From CAZVUW01 sp964629825 (GTDB lineage: Bacteria > Actinomycetota > Nitriliruptoria > Euzebyales > Egibacteraceae), in the NCBI GenBank assembly GCA_964629825.1, contig CAZVUW010000001.1, positions 20,813 to 84,812 of the forward strand: a stretch of 64,000 nucleotides of DNA, in the 5' to 3' direction. Of this stretch, positions 1 through 7,981 are shown piece by piece. The stretch's first letter is position 1, and the number at the start of each line of letters is the position of its first letter. The position numbers were made by a program, and so were the translations under genes. The notes beneath the pieces are model-generated. The model was given only the letters and a program-made list of their open reading frames with translations, did no database searches and was not told the origin of the DNA.

Positions 1-353
1 GCTTCGCCCGCGGCGCAGGCCAGGACCTGTTCTCACGCCTCGACGCGCTCGGCGCCGCGCTCGAAGCGGGCGACGGCGCAGCGGTCAAGAGCCTTCTCCC
101 CGCCCTCGACACCGGCCTGGACGACCTGACCGCCGCTCTGTCGACCATCGGCGCCCGGACCAACCGGATCGAGTCCAGCGCCACGCGCACCGAGGACACC
201 CTTGCCGCGCTGCGCTCGGAGCTGAGCGAGCTCGAGGACATCGATCTGGCCGAGGCCACGATGAACCTCCGCATCCAGGAGGTCGCCTACCAGGCCACCC
301 TCCAGGCGGTCGCGAAGGCGCTGCCGCCGTCGCTGGCCTCCTTCCTGCGATGA
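1..353 (+). CDS. flgL: Flagellar hook-associated protein 3 FlgL, C-terminal part (truncated by the window edge)
   Basis: The frame is open from base 3 and ends with TGA at 351-353, giving about 116 residues. The end of the protein is rich in heptad-like helices and carries the pattern GARTNRIE, then LSELEDIDLAEA, then AYQATLQA. This is the conserved C-terminal D0 helix signature of the flagellin/FlgL family, and the early GARxNR block fits FlgL. FlgL forms the hook-filament junction outside the cell. The next gene is fliW, whose product in other bacteria binds flagellin and antagonises CsrA. An ATG at 350 overlaps this stop codon, but I prefer a later start for fliW. The N-terminus lies outside the window. 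Flagellin itself is a less likely alternative. Confidence 0.8.
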   Translation, partial: FARGAGQDLFSRLDALGAALEAGDGAAVKSLLPALDTGLDDLTAALSTIGARTNRIESSATRTEDTLAALRSELSELEDIDLAEATMNLRIQEVAYQATLQAVAKALPPSLASFLR

Positions 354-363
354 GCTCTTCCGC

Positions 364-369
364 TAGGCT
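364..369 (+). promoter_or_regulatory. Possible -10 hexamer for fliW-csrA
   Basis: A TAGGCT hexamer lies 28 bases before the preferred GTG start of fliW. It resembles the TAnnnT elements seen before several other genes here. It would give fliW-csrA a short leader with its own ribosome binding site. I see no clear -35 element, so this is only a candidate. Confidence 0.3.
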
Positions 370-397
370 CCTAGCCCACCCGAGCCCAGGATCCGCC

Positions 398-808
398 GTG
401 ACCGACGCAGACAGCGCCTCCCAGCCCAAGATCCTCTCCTTCCCGGAGGGGATCGTCGGCTTCCCGGACGCGCGCACGTTCACGCTCAGCGACCTCGACG
501 AGTCCGGCACGTTCCAGCTCTTCGACTGCGCGGAGCGCCCCGAGCTGTCGATGGTCGTGGTCGTGCCCTGGCTGCTGTTCCCGGACTACGCGCCCGAGCT
601 CGACGAGCCCACCCAGCAGGCGCTGGGCATCGAGCGCCCCGAGGACGCCATCGTGTTCTGCTCGGTCACGGTCGAGCCCGAGGACGAGGCCCTGTACTGC
701 AACCTGCTCGGCCCCTTCGTCGTCAACGCGTCGACGCTTCAGGGGCGCCAGGTCGTCCAGGCCGATCTCAACCTGCCGGTCCGCGCCTCCGTGCCCCTCC
801 CCGCCTGA
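398..808 (+). CDS. fliW: Flagellar assembly factor FliW
   Basis: FliW is a small cytoplasmic protein that binds flagellin and, when free, binds CsrA and relieves its translational repression. The protein has the family opening FPEGIVGFPD near residues 17-26, a central PWLLFPDY block and the late LLGPFVVN segment. I chose GTG at 398 because AGG at 388-390 is well spaced and the resulting 136 residues match the usual FliW length. An in-frame ATG at 350, overlapping the flgL stop, would add 16 residues unlike FliW. The stop overlaps the csrA start (ATGA), so the two genes are translationally coupled, as expected for a FliW-CsrA partner-switch pair. Confidence 0.9.
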   Translation: MTDADSASQPKILSFPEGIVGFPDARTFTLSDLDESGTFQLFDCAERPELSMVVVVPWLLFPDYAPELDEPTQQALGIERPEDAIVFCSVTVEPEDEALYCNLLGPFVVNASTLQGRQVVQADLNLPVRASVPLPA

Positions 809-1053
809 TGCTGGTCCTCACGCGTCGCACCGGCGAGTCGATCGTCATCGGCGAGCAGATCGTCGTGACGGTGCTCGAGGTGCGCAGCGACCAGGTGCGC
901 CTCGGCATCCAGGCCCCCCGGTCGGTCCAGGTGCACCGCGAGGAGGTCGTGCGCCGGGTCGAGGGCGAGAACGTCGCCGCCGCCGCCAGCACCGCGCGCG
1001 CCCGTGCGCTGCTGGGCAAGCGCCCGCTGCCGCCGCCGCGCCGGCGGGACTAG
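808..1053 (+). CDS. csrA: Carbon storage regulator CsrA
   Basis: CsrA is a dimeric RNA-binding protein that binds GGA motifs in mRNA leaders. The N-terminus MLVLTRRTGESIVIG and the following VRLGIQAPRSVQVHREEV are textbook CsrA. The protein has 81 residues, with a basic, Pro/Arg-rich tail of about 20 residues beyond the usual core of about 60. Its ATG overlaps the fliW stop. The downstream leader of the sigma factor gene contains several GGA motifs, so it could be a local target. Confidence 0.95.
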   Translation: MLVLTRRTGESIVIGEQIVVTVLEVRSDQVRLGIQAPRSVQVHREEVVRRVEGENVAAAASTARARALLGKRPLPPPRRRD

Positions 1054-1088
1054 TCCCAAGCGATCACCGCTCCCCCACCCGGGTGGTC

Positions 1089-1104
1089 CCCCGCGACCGC
1101 GGGG
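1089..1104. other. Small GC-rich hairpin after csrA
   Basis: A perfect 6-bp stem (1089-1094 with 1099-1104) closes a four-base loop. It sits directly after a 12-bp palindrome at 1075-1086. No T-run follows, so it could be a weak terminator, a processing site or part of the sigma factor leader. The 184-base gap between csrA and the sigma factor gene otherwise holds only the leader described next. Confidence 0.3.
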
Positions 1105-1137
1105 ATGGCCCTTACCGGTGGTTTGTGCCCGGAGGGC

Positions 1138-1237
1138 TCAAGGTCGGGCGTCTTGCGTTCGAAAGGTCCACGGAGGATCTGTCTGCGCTGAGCGGCTCAA
1201 GCGACGACAGCCGCCAGAGGACGAACGGACGAGGACG
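1138..1237 (+). promoter_or_regulatory. Leader of the motility sigma gene with possible FliA-type promoter and CsrA sites
   Basis: TCAA at 1138-1141 followed 16-17 bases later by TCGAAAG loosely resembles the FliA/WhiG promoter pattern, which would allow self-activation. The leader carries ANGGA motifs at 1170-1174 and 1225-1229, the second next to the ribosome binding site. ANGGA is the core of CsrA-binding sites, and csrA lies immediately upstream. Both readings are short-motif inferences. Confidence 0.25.
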
Positions 1238-2098
1238 ATGGCCGAAGAGCGCGAAGACCGGGTGTGTGCAGCGGAGCGGGATGCGCTGGTCACCGAGCAC
1301 CTGCACCTCGTGCAGCACGTGCTGAACCAGGTGGCGAGCCGGTTCCCCAAGCACGTCGATCGCGAAGAGCTGTGGAGCGCGGGCGCGTTCGGGCTCGTGG
1401 ACGCCTCCCGGCGCTACGACCCGAGCAGCGGGGTGCCGTTCGCGCGCTACGCCACCATCCGGATCCGCGGGGCGATCATCGACTCGACCCGCACCCGTGA
1501 CTTCGCCACCCGCCGCCTCCGCCGCGACCTGCGCGCCATGGGTGAGGCGACCGAGCGCTTCGAGCTGGAGCGGGGCCGCACCCCGAACGATGTCGAGCTG
1601 GGTGCCGCCCTGGGCATGAGCCCCGAGGAGGTGGCCTCCCGCCGTGCCGCCGCCGCGGCCAGCACCGTCCTCCAGCTGGACATGCCGCTGCCGGGCAGTG
1701 ACACGCAGGACACGCTGGCGGACCGCATCCAGGAGACCGAGACCTTCCGCCTGCCGGACGAGGCGCTCGAGGATGTGGAGCTGGTCGGCACCGTCCGCGA
1801 GGCGGTCACGCACCTCGACGGCGTCCACCGCCAGGTCGTCGAGCGTCACTTCTACGGCGGCGAGCTCCTGCGCGACATCGCGGCCGACCTCGGCTGCACG
1901 GAGGCACGCGTCTCCCAGCTGCGCTCCGAGGCCCTGAACGCGATGCGCTCCTTCTTCGGCTCCATGTACGACGGCGTCCCCACCGTCGCCGAGAACGCGC
2001 CCGGCCGCCGGCGCCGCGCGGCCTACGTCGCAACCCTCAGCACCGAGACCACCTGGCGCTCCCGGCTCGAGGCCGGCACGTCGGCCGCGATCGCCTAG
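1238..2098 (+). CDS. fliA: RNA polymerase sigma factor of the FliA/WhiG (sigma-28) type
   Basis: This is an alternative sigma factor that directs polymerase to late flagellar and chemotaxis promoters in motile bacteria. The 286-residue protein has region 2 with LWSAGAFGLVDASRRYDP and FARYATIRIRGAIID, a region 3 with GRTPNDVELGAALGMS, and a region 4 helix-turn-helix ending in TEARVSQLRSEAL. ATG 1238 is preferred because a GAGGA ribosome binding site lies just before it; upstream in-frame sequence looks non-coding. The location between flagellar and chemotaxis genes supports a motility role. The HD-GYP gene starts 11 bases after its stop and is probably co-transcribed. Confidence 0.9.
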   Translation: MAEEREDRVCAAERDALVTEHLHLVQHVLNQVASRFPKHVDREELWSAGAFGLVDASRRYDPSSGVPFARYATIRIRGAIIDSTRTRDFATRRLRRDLRAMGEATERFELERGRTPNDVELGAALGMSPEEVASRRAAAAASTVLQLDMPLPGSDTQDTLADRIQETETFRLPDEALEDVELVGTVREAVTHLDGVHRQVVERHFYGGELLRDIAADLGCTEARVSQLRSEALNAMRSFFGSMYDGVPTVAENAPGRRRRAAYVATLSTETTWRSRLEAGTSAAIA

Positions 2099-2109
2099 CT
2101 GAGGTGCCG

Positions 2110-3651
2110 ATGAGCGACACGACCACCGACCCCGCCGCCGCCGAAGACGGCGTCTGGGTCGACTCCCTCGGAACGCCCGGCCGCACCGATGACCGGCGGC
2201 CGGTCACCGTCGCCCTGATCGGCGGCAGCGAGGCCACCCGACGCCGCCTGGAGGCCGAGGAGCAGCTGGTCCTCGCCGACGCTGATGGCGGCGAGGAGGA
2301 CGCGGCGACCGAGCCGGTCGAGGTCGTGTTCGTGTCCACGCGCCTTCCGCGCAACGAGGCCATCGCCGCCGTCAACACCTCCGCCGCCACGGCGACCGTG
2401 GTCGCCCTGGTCCACACGGGCGGTGAGCGGCTGGCGGCGGAGCTGCTGCGAGCCGGCGCGGCGGGGCTTCTCGCCGAGGGCAACGAGGCGGCGGTCGGCT
2501 CGTTCCTGCACCGCGACGGGCGCGACACCGGGCTGCTCGAGGTCTACGACCAGCAGGTGGGGCGCTCTTACACCCTGTCCGCCGGCGGTCGCACGCGGGA
2601 CTCGGTCACGGGTCTGCCGGATCGCACGGCCTTCGAGGCGCGCATCACGGACGCGGCCATGTCCGGCGACCTGCCCCGCATCGGCCTGATCCGCGTGCTC
2701 TTCCTGGCGGGCGGCTCCAACCGCGCCTCGCAGGCGACGATCGCCTTGGTGCGCCGCCGCCTGGCGCACGGCTTCAGCCCGATCGCCGCGGCCTTCCAGA
2801 CCGAGCTGTTCGCCATCGACGCGAACACCTTCGCGGTGGTCGGGGACGAGCTGTCCCCCAACCTCGCCCAGGAGCTGGGCCTGGCCCTCGGGGCCGTCGC
2901 CGGGGGCTTCGCGCCGTGGGGACGGCCCCTGGCCGTCGCCCTCGGGCACGCCGGCTCGGAGGTGTCCCAGGATCCCGCCACCGTCCGTCAGCTGGCCGAG
3001 CGCGCGATGGAGGTCGCCGCCGGCGAGCAGCGCAACACGGTGGTCGGCGCCGAGACCCTGTCCCTGGGAGCGTCTTCGACCACCGAGCTCGAGGCCGCGC
3101 TGCGGCTGGTGGACCTGGTCGAGCGCCATGACCCCCTCGGGCCCGGGCAGTCGACCGCGATCGCCGACCTCGCGACGGCGATCGCGCTGGAGCTCGGCTA
3201 CGAGGGGCTCGCCGGGTCGGCGATCCGGCTGGCGGCGCATCTGCACGACGTCGGCAAGGTGAGCCTGCCGGTAGAGGCGATGTTCGACGACGACCTGCCC
3301 GAGGACCTGGTGCCCGTGCACCGCTCCCACCCGACCAGGGGCGCGGACTACCTGCGACCGCTGGTCGGCGATGACATCGCCGCGGCCGTCCGCGCGCACC
3401 ACGAGCGCTGGGACGGGGCCGGCTTCCCCGACGGGCTCAGCGGCGGCGACATCCCCGTGGCTGCCCGGATCATCGCCATCGCGGAGGCGTTCGTCCGCAG
3501 GAGCGCCGAGCACGGGGTCGAAGAGGCGCTGGAGCACCTCCAGGACGCGGCGGGGGGTGCCTACGACCCTTCAATCGTCGAGGCCGCCCTGCCGGTGCTG
3601 CTGGCCGGCAGCGCTCAGCGCGTCAGCAGCGTGATGGTGCCCTCGCCGTAG
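2110..3651 (+). CDS. HD-GYP domain protein with degenerate GGDEF-like middle domain
   Basis: The 513-residue protein is a probable cyclic-di-GMP phosphodiesterase or HD-GYP-derived regulator. Residues about 30-135 look like a response-regulator fold without a clear phospho-acceptor. Residues about 165-315 start with TGLPDRTAFEARI, a typical GGDEF-domain opening, but have no GG(D/E)EF active site. The C-terminal part has the HD pair in HLHDVGK (residues 379-380), then HHERWDGAGFPDG (from residue 430), a GFP variant of the GYP signature. ATG 2110 has GAGG six bases upstream; GTG 2104 is too close to it. The gene follows the sigma factor by 11 bases, and its 3' end overlaps the convergent cheX-like gene by 37 bases. 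Catalytic activity is likely but not certain. Confidence 0.85.
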   Translation: MSDTTTDPAAAEDGVWVDSLGTPGRTDDRRPVTVALIGGSEATRRRLEAEEQLVLADADGGEEDAATEPVEVVFVSTRLPRNEAIAAVNTSAATATVVALVHTGGERLAAELLRAGAAGLLAEGNEAAVGSFLHRDGRDTGLLEVYDQQVGRSYTLSAGGRTRDSVTGLPDRTAFEARITDAAMSGDLPRIGLIRVLFLAGGSNRASQATIALVRRRLAHGFSPIAAAFQTELFAIDANTFAVVGDELSPNLAQELGLALGAVAGGFAPWGRPLAVALGHAGSEVSQDPATVRQLAERAMEVAAGEQRNTVVGAETLSLGASSTTELEAALRLVDLVERHDPLGPGQSTAIADLATAIALELGYEGLAGSAIRLAAHLHDVGKVSLPVEAMFDDDLPEDLVPVHRSHPTRGADYLRPLVGDDIAAAVRAHHERWDGAGFPDGLSGGDIPVAARIIAIAEAFVRRSAEHGVEEALEHLQDAAGGAYDPSIVEAALPVLLAGSAQRVSSVMVPSP

Positions 3652-4100
3652 CCATCCACCTCGACCCGGTAGTCGCTGCGCTGACCGGGTTGGGAGATCA
3701 GCTCGGCCACGTCGGCGGCGACCCGCCCCGGCAGCGCGACCACCTCGCGCAGCACCGTGTGCGGCGCCGTGGGGTTGTTCAGAAGCTTTGTCATGACGTT
3801 CAGGACCTCCTTGAAGCAGTCCCGCACGTCCTCGGCGAGCCCCGCGGCCGGGTCGGAGGGCAGCGCCTCCTCCAGCGGCATGGCCGCTAGGGCGGCACCG
3901 GCGCGCGCGGCCAGGTCCTGGTCGCCGACGAACACCGCGACCGGCAGGCCGTCGTCCAGGCGGTAGATGCCGCACAGGGCGGGCTGCTCGGCGGTGAGTC
4001 CCTGCGGCGGCGCGCTCGACACCCGTGCCCTGCGTCCTAGCAGGTCGGTGAGGAGGTCGCGCACGGCCGCGCGGACCGGCATCGGGGTTGCGCCGGCCAC
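3615..4100 (-). CDS. CheX/CheC-like chemotaxis protein, putative CheY-P phosphatase
   Basis: The 161-residue protein ends the che operon and starts (GTG) four bases after the cheY stop. It has a beta-rich GIYRLDDGLPVAVFVGD segment, an alanine-rich helix, and then D94-x3-E98-x2-N101 in a helix. The D/S-x3-E-x2-N pattern is the active-site signature of the CheC/CheX/FliY phosphatases, which dephosphorylate CheY. Overall similarity is low and only one such motif is present, as in CheX. No CheZ is visible here, so a CheY-P phosphatase would make sense. This assignment rests on motif, size and position, not on overall family similarity. Confidence 0.5.
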   Translation of the reverse strand: MAGATPMPVRAAVRDLLTDLLGRRARVSSAPPQGLTAEQPALCGIYRLDDGLPVAVFVGDQDLAARAGAALAAMPLEEALPSDPAAGLAEDVRDCFKEVLNVMTKLLNNPTAPHTVLREVVALPGRVAADVAELISQPGQRSDYRVEVDGYGEGTITLLTR

Positions 4101-4103
4101 GGC

Positions 4104-4463
4104 TCAGACCGCCTCGAGGGCGCGCTCGAGCGAAGCCGGGGTGAAGGGCTTGGTGACCAGGAAGCTCGCCCCCGCGGCCATCGCGCGGTCGTACATCTCG
4201 GGCGTGGACTCGGAGGTCACGAACCCGAGCTTCACCGTGCTCCCCCGCTCCTTCAGTGCCTCGAGCAGCTGGATCCCGTCCATGCCGGGCATGTTCCAGT
4301 CCGACAGGACCAGGTCGGGCCGCTCCGCCTCGATGCGGACCAGCGCCTCATTGCCGTCACCGGCCTCGATAAGCTCGGCGTCCGCGTAGCGGGTGGTCGA
4401 CCGCAGCGAGCGCATGACGATGCTGCGCATCACCTTGCTGTCGTCGACGACCAGGATCTTCAT
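4104..4463 (-). CDS. cheY: Chemotaxis response regulator CheY
   Basis: This 119-residue stand-alone receiver domain carries the phosphoryl signal from CheA to the flagellar switch. Key residues are visible: the acidic pair D7-D8, the phospho-acceptor D55 in LVLSDWNMPGMDG, T83 and K105 in LVTKPF. There is no output domain. It lies between cheR and the cheX-like gene in the minus-strand operon, with 16 bases to cheR. Confidence 0.93.
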   Translation of the reverse strand: MKILVVDDSKVMRSIVMRSLRSTTRYADAELIEAGDGNEALVRIEAERPDLVLSDWNMPGMDGIQLLEALKERGSTVKLGFVTSESTPEMYDRAMAAGASFLVTKPFTPASLERALEAV

Positions 4464-4479
4464 CGGTGCGGGCTCCTTG

Positions 4480-5322
4480 TCAGCGGGGGGCGTTCTTGAG
4501 GCGGTAGGCGACGGCGGGGCCGACGCGGACCCGCTCGAAGTCGTCGCTCACGTTGAGGGTGGTCTCGGCGTTGCCCAGGAACAGGTAGCCGTCGGGCTGC
4601 AGGACCGCCGCCACGCGTGCGAGGACCTGCCGTCGGGTCTCGTCGTCGAAGTACAGCAGCACGTTGCGCAGGAACAGCACGTCGATGCGAGGCAGGGGGG
4701 TCCACGGCCGCGCCAGGTTCAGCGTCCGCAGCTCGACCATCGATCGCACCTCGGGCTTCAGCTGCCAGCCGCCGGTGACCTCGGTGAAGTAGCGCTTCAG
4801 GAGCTGGGGGGGCAGGCCGCGGCCCACCTCCATGTCGCTGTAGATGCCCTGCGCGGCTCGGGCGAGCATCGCCGCGGACACGTCGCTGGCGATGATGCGG
4901 ACGTTCCAGCCGGCCAGCTGCGGGAAGCCCGACCGGAGAAGCATGGCGATGGAGTACGGCTCCTGACCGCTCGAGCAGGCGGCGGACCACACCGAGATCT
5001 GGCGCCGCGCGGCGCGCTTGGCGATCAGCTCGGGCAGGATGTGGCGCTCAAGCGCCGCGAACGGCTTGCCATCCCGGAAGAAGTAGGTCTCGTTGTTGGT
5101 GATCGACTCGACCACCTCGGCCCGGAGAGGGGCCGCGTGGCCGTTGGCGCCGCGCAGACGCGCGACCAGCGCGGAGACGTCGCCCAGGCCGTGGCGTCGC
5201 GCCACGGGGGCCAGTCGCGCCTCGACCATGTAGGCCTTGGCCGGCTCGACGACGATCGCCGCCTCGGTGCGGACCAGGTCGGCGATGAACGTGAAGTCGG
5301 CGGTGCTGATGCCGGTGCTCAT
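4480..5322 (-). CDS. cheR: Chemoreceptor glutamate methyltransferase CheR
   Basis: CheR uses S-adenosylmethionine to methylate glutamates on chemoreceptors, which drives adaptation. The 280-residue protein has the N-terminal helical domain with EARLAPVARRHG, then SNNET-type NNETYFFRD, and the SAM-binding segment SAACSSGQEPYSIAM, followed by VLFLRNVLLYFD. The ATG at 5322 overlaps the cheB TGA, which fixes the start; the open frame upstream is unrelated to CheR. It works against CheB, encoded just upstream. Confidence 0.95.
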   Translation of the reverse strand: MSTGISTADFTFIADLVRTEAAIVVEPAKAYMVEARLAPVARRHGLGDVSALVARLRGANGHAAPLRAEVVESITNNETYFFRDGKPFAALERHILPELIAKRAARRQISVWSAACSSGQEPYSIAMLLRSGFPQLAGWNVRIIASDVSAAMLARAAQGIYSDMEVGRGLPPQLLKRYFTEVTGGWQLKPEVRSMVELRTLNLARPWTPLPRIDVLFLRNVLLYFDDETRRQVLARVAAVLQPDGYLFLGNAETTLNVSDDFERVRVGPAVAYRLKNAPR

Positions 5323-6458
5323 CCGGCCACACCGCCTCCGAGGGCCTGCAGCGCGGTGCGCCGACCCAGGCGCGCACGGGCGCTGATCGCAGCGGCCATG
5401 GAGTCCAGCGGCAGGACGCGGTCGGCCAGCCCGGCGTCGGCGACCGCCCCCGGCATCCCCCACACGACGCTCGACGCGGCGTCCTGGACGACCACGGTGC
5501 CGCCGGCGGCGCGCAGGTGCCGCGAGCCCTGCAACCCGTCCCGGCCCATCCCGGTCAGGACCACCCCGAGGGCGGAAGGGCCGTAGACCCGCGCGACCGA
5601 GCGGAACAGGACGTCCACGGCGGGCTTGCAGGAGTTCTCCGGCGGGCCGTCCTCGAAGTCCAGGTAGCTCTGCCCGGCGGAGCCCTGCACCACCAGGTGG
5701 TGCCCGCCGGCCGCGATCCAGGCCTGGCCCGGCAGCAGCGGCACCCCGGGCCTAGCCTCGGCGACGCTCAGCGGACTGACCGCGTCGAGGCGCTCGGCCA
5801 GCAGGCGGGTGAAGGTGGGCGGCATGTGCTGCACGACGACCACCGGCACCGGCAGGTCGGCCGGAAGCGCGGAGAAGAGGCGGGCGAGCGCATCCGGCCC
5901 GCCCGTCGACACGCCGATGGCGAGAACCTCCACCCGCGCCGCCGGCGGGCGGCGGCGCGGTGTCGGTGCGACCCGTGGTGCGGCGGCGACGGGCGCCGTG
6001 ATGCCGCACAGGGCGCGGATCTTCGGCAGCAGCTGCTCGCGCACCGCCGCGACGCCCTCGGCCAGGCCCGCGACGCTGCCCGGCTTCGTCACGTAGTCGT
6101 TGGCGCCGGACAGCAGCGCGTCCATCGTGATCTGGCCGCCGCGCTCGGTCAGGGTCGAGAACATGATGACCGGCAGGTCGCGATAGCGGCGGCGCAGCTC
6201 CTTGAGCGTCGCCAGCCCGTCCATCTCCGGCATCTCGACGTCGAGCGTCACCAGGTCGGGGTTGACCTGCGGGATCTTGGCCAGTGCGATGCGGCCGTTG
6301 GGCGCGGTGCCGGCGACCTCGAGCCCGGGCTCGGCGCCGATGAGATCGGTGAGGATCTTGCGGATAACGACGGCGTCATCCACGACCAGGATGCGCTTGG
6401 GCGGCGCCTGGCCGCCCCCGGGCAGTCCGGAGTCGTCGGAGGACGCCGCCCGGCGCAT
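5319..6458 (-). CDS. cheB: Protein-glutamate methylesterase/deamidase CheB
   Basis: CheB demethylates and deamidates chemoreceptor glutamates when phosphorylated by CheA. The receiver domain has its phospho-acceptor at D73 in LVTLDVEMPEMDG. After a Pro/Ala-rich linker (about 150-175), the esterase domain shows the triad S184 (GVSTGGP), H211 (VQHMPP) and D307 (GMGRDG). The ATG at 6458 overlaps the mcp stop as TGATG; a GTG one codon earlier is possible. The 3' end overlaps the cheR start by four bases. Confidence 0.95.
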   Translation of the reverse strand: MRRAASSDDSGLPGGGQAPPKRILVVDDAVVIRKILTDLIGAEPGLEVAGTAPNGRIALAKIPQVNPDLVTLDVEMPEMDGLATLKELRRRYRDLPVIMFSTLTERGGQITMDALLSGANDYVTKPGSVAGLAEGVAAVREQLLPKIRALCGITAPVAAAPRVAPTPRRRPPAARVEVLAIGVSTGGPDALARLFSALPADLPVPVVVVQHMPPTFTRLLAERLDAVSPLSVAEARPGVPLLPGQAWIAAGGHHLVVQGSAGQSYLDFEDGPPENSCKPAVDVLFRSVARVYGPSALGVVLTGMGRDGLQGSRHLRAAGGTVVVQDAASSVVWGMPGAVADAGLADRVLPLDSMAAAISARARLGRRTALQALGGGVAG

Positions 6459-7963
6459 CACAGCGAACCGGCGGGGGTCCAGGCGGGCGAGACCAGCGAC
6501 GCCGGTGGCGTGCCGCCCGGAGAGCGCTCCTCGCCGCTGCGGACGAGGGAGCGCAGCTCGGTGGACAGGGCCGCCAGCTCGGTCGCGGAGACCTCGACCG
6601 TCTGAGCGCCCTGGCTGGTCTGAGCCGCAGCCTGCGCGGCGCTGGCGATGCTCTCGGCGATCTCCGCCGAACCGCCAGCGGCATCGGTGACGTTGCGAGC
6701 GATCTCGTTGGTGGTCGCGGTCTGCTCCTCGACCGCCGAGGCGATCGTGTTCTGGATGTCGGCGATCCGGCCGATCACGCCGCGGATGGACGTGATCGCC
6801 GCGACGGCGCCGTCGGTGTCGGACTGGATCGCGGCGATCCGCGCCTCGATCTCCTCGGTGGCCTTGGCGGTCTCCTTCGCCAGCTCCTTGACCTCGTTGG
6901 CCACCACGGCGAAGCCCTTGCCGGCCTCGCCGGCACGCGCGGCCTCGATGGTCGCGTTCAGGGCCAGGAGGTTGGTCTGCTCGGCGATCGAGGTGATGAC
7001 CTCGATCACCGCACCGATCTCGGCGGAGGACTCGCCCAGCCGGGCCACGGTCTCATTGGTGGCCTCCGCCTCGGTGACGGCCGCGGCGGCCACGCGCGCC
7101 GCCTCGGACGCGCTGGCGGCGATCTCACGGACGGAGGCGTTCATCTCCTCCACCGCGGTCGCCACGGTCTGCACGTTGTGCGACACCTGCTCGGAGGCGG
7201 CGGACACCACGTTGGCCTGCGCGGCTGCCTCCTCCGCGCTGGACGACAGCTGTGCGGAGACCGCCGCGAGGTCCTCGGAGCGCTCGGTCAGGCGGTTCGA
7301 CAGCCCGTTCACCGAGCGCGAGATGTCGCGCGCCAGCCGGAAGGCGACGAGGCCGGCGATGATGAGAGCGATCAGCATGCCGATGCCACCGAGCCGCCGG
7401 ATGATCGCGGTGACCTCGTTCAGCTCCTCGCCCGCGGCGACCATCGACTGGTCAGCCCGGTCGATCTGGTGGTCGAGGATCGTGTCGAGCTGCGCTGCGA
7501 TGCCGAGGGCCTCTTGGACGTGGGGCAGAGCCGCCGACAGGCCGCCGACCTCGACCGCCGGCTCAACCTTGGCGATGGCCGCCTCCAGCTGGATGGCCAT
7601 CTGCGCAGCCGACTCCAGCTCCGCGCGGTCGTCCTCATGGGCGCGCTCGATCAGGGAGTCGAGCTCGCCGCGGAAGGCGACGGTCAGCTCGTTGATCTCC
7701 TCCGCCTCTGCGGTCAGGTCCTCGTCGTCGTCCATGGCCAGGCCCTTCAGCGCGGCCTGGTTGATCTCGGTCAGGGCGAGCTTGGCGTGGTTCGCCTCCC
7801 GGGCCAGGTTGTAGCTGTCCTGGTAGACCTCGTCGGCCGCGCGGCCGATGGAGGCGATGCTGCCCTGCAGATAGAGCCCCATGGCGAGGAACAGGCCGAG
7901 GATGAGGCCGAGCCCTCCCAGCAGCTTCTTCTGGATGGTCAGGGACTTGAGCTTCGTGAGCAT
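6458..7963 (-). CDS. Methyl-accepting chemotaxis protein
   Basis: This 501-residue transmembrane chemoreceptor has a short cytoplasmic N-terminus, a first membrane helix at about 14-33, an extracellular helical sensor of about 155 residues, and a second membrane helix at about 191-210. A HAMP-like segment and a long coiled-coil signalling domain follow. The hairpin tip, SIAEQTNLLALNATIEAARA and onward at about 325-355, is the conserved site that contacts CheA and CheW. The all-helical sensor suggests a 4HB_MCP-type ligand domain; the ligand is unknown. It is the only receptor gene in the window and is embedded in the che operon between cheW and cheB. Confidence 0.92.
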   Translation of the reverse strand: MLTKLKSLTIQKKLLGGLGLILGLFLAMGLYLQGSIASIGRAADEVYQDSYNLAREANHAKLALTEINQAALKGLAMDDDEDLTAEAEEINELTVAFRGELDSLIERAHEDDRAELESAAQMAIQLEAAIAKVEPAVEVGGLSAALPHVQEALGIAAQLDTILDHQIDRADQSMVAAGEELNEVTAIIRRLGGIGMLIALIIAGLVAFRLARDISRSVNGLSNRLTERSEDLAAVSAQLSSSAEEAAAQANVVSAASEQVSHNVQTVATAVEEMNASVREIAASASEAARVAAAAVTEAEATNETVARLGESSAEIGAVIEVITSIAEQTNLLALNATIEAARAGEAGKGFAVVANEVKELAKETAKATEEIEARIAAIQSDTDGAVAAITSIRGVIGRIADIQNTIASAVEEQTATTNEIARNVTDAAGGSAEIAESIASAAQAAAQTSQGAQTVEVSATELAALSTELRSLVRSGEERSPGGTPPASLVSPAWTPAGSL

Positions 7964-7981
7964 CTGCGGGTTCCTTTGGAG

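Noticed and set aside
350..397. Longer fliW start at ATG 350 overlapping the flgL stop
   Set aside because: The added residues do not look like FliW, and GTG 398 has a better-placed ribosome binding site.
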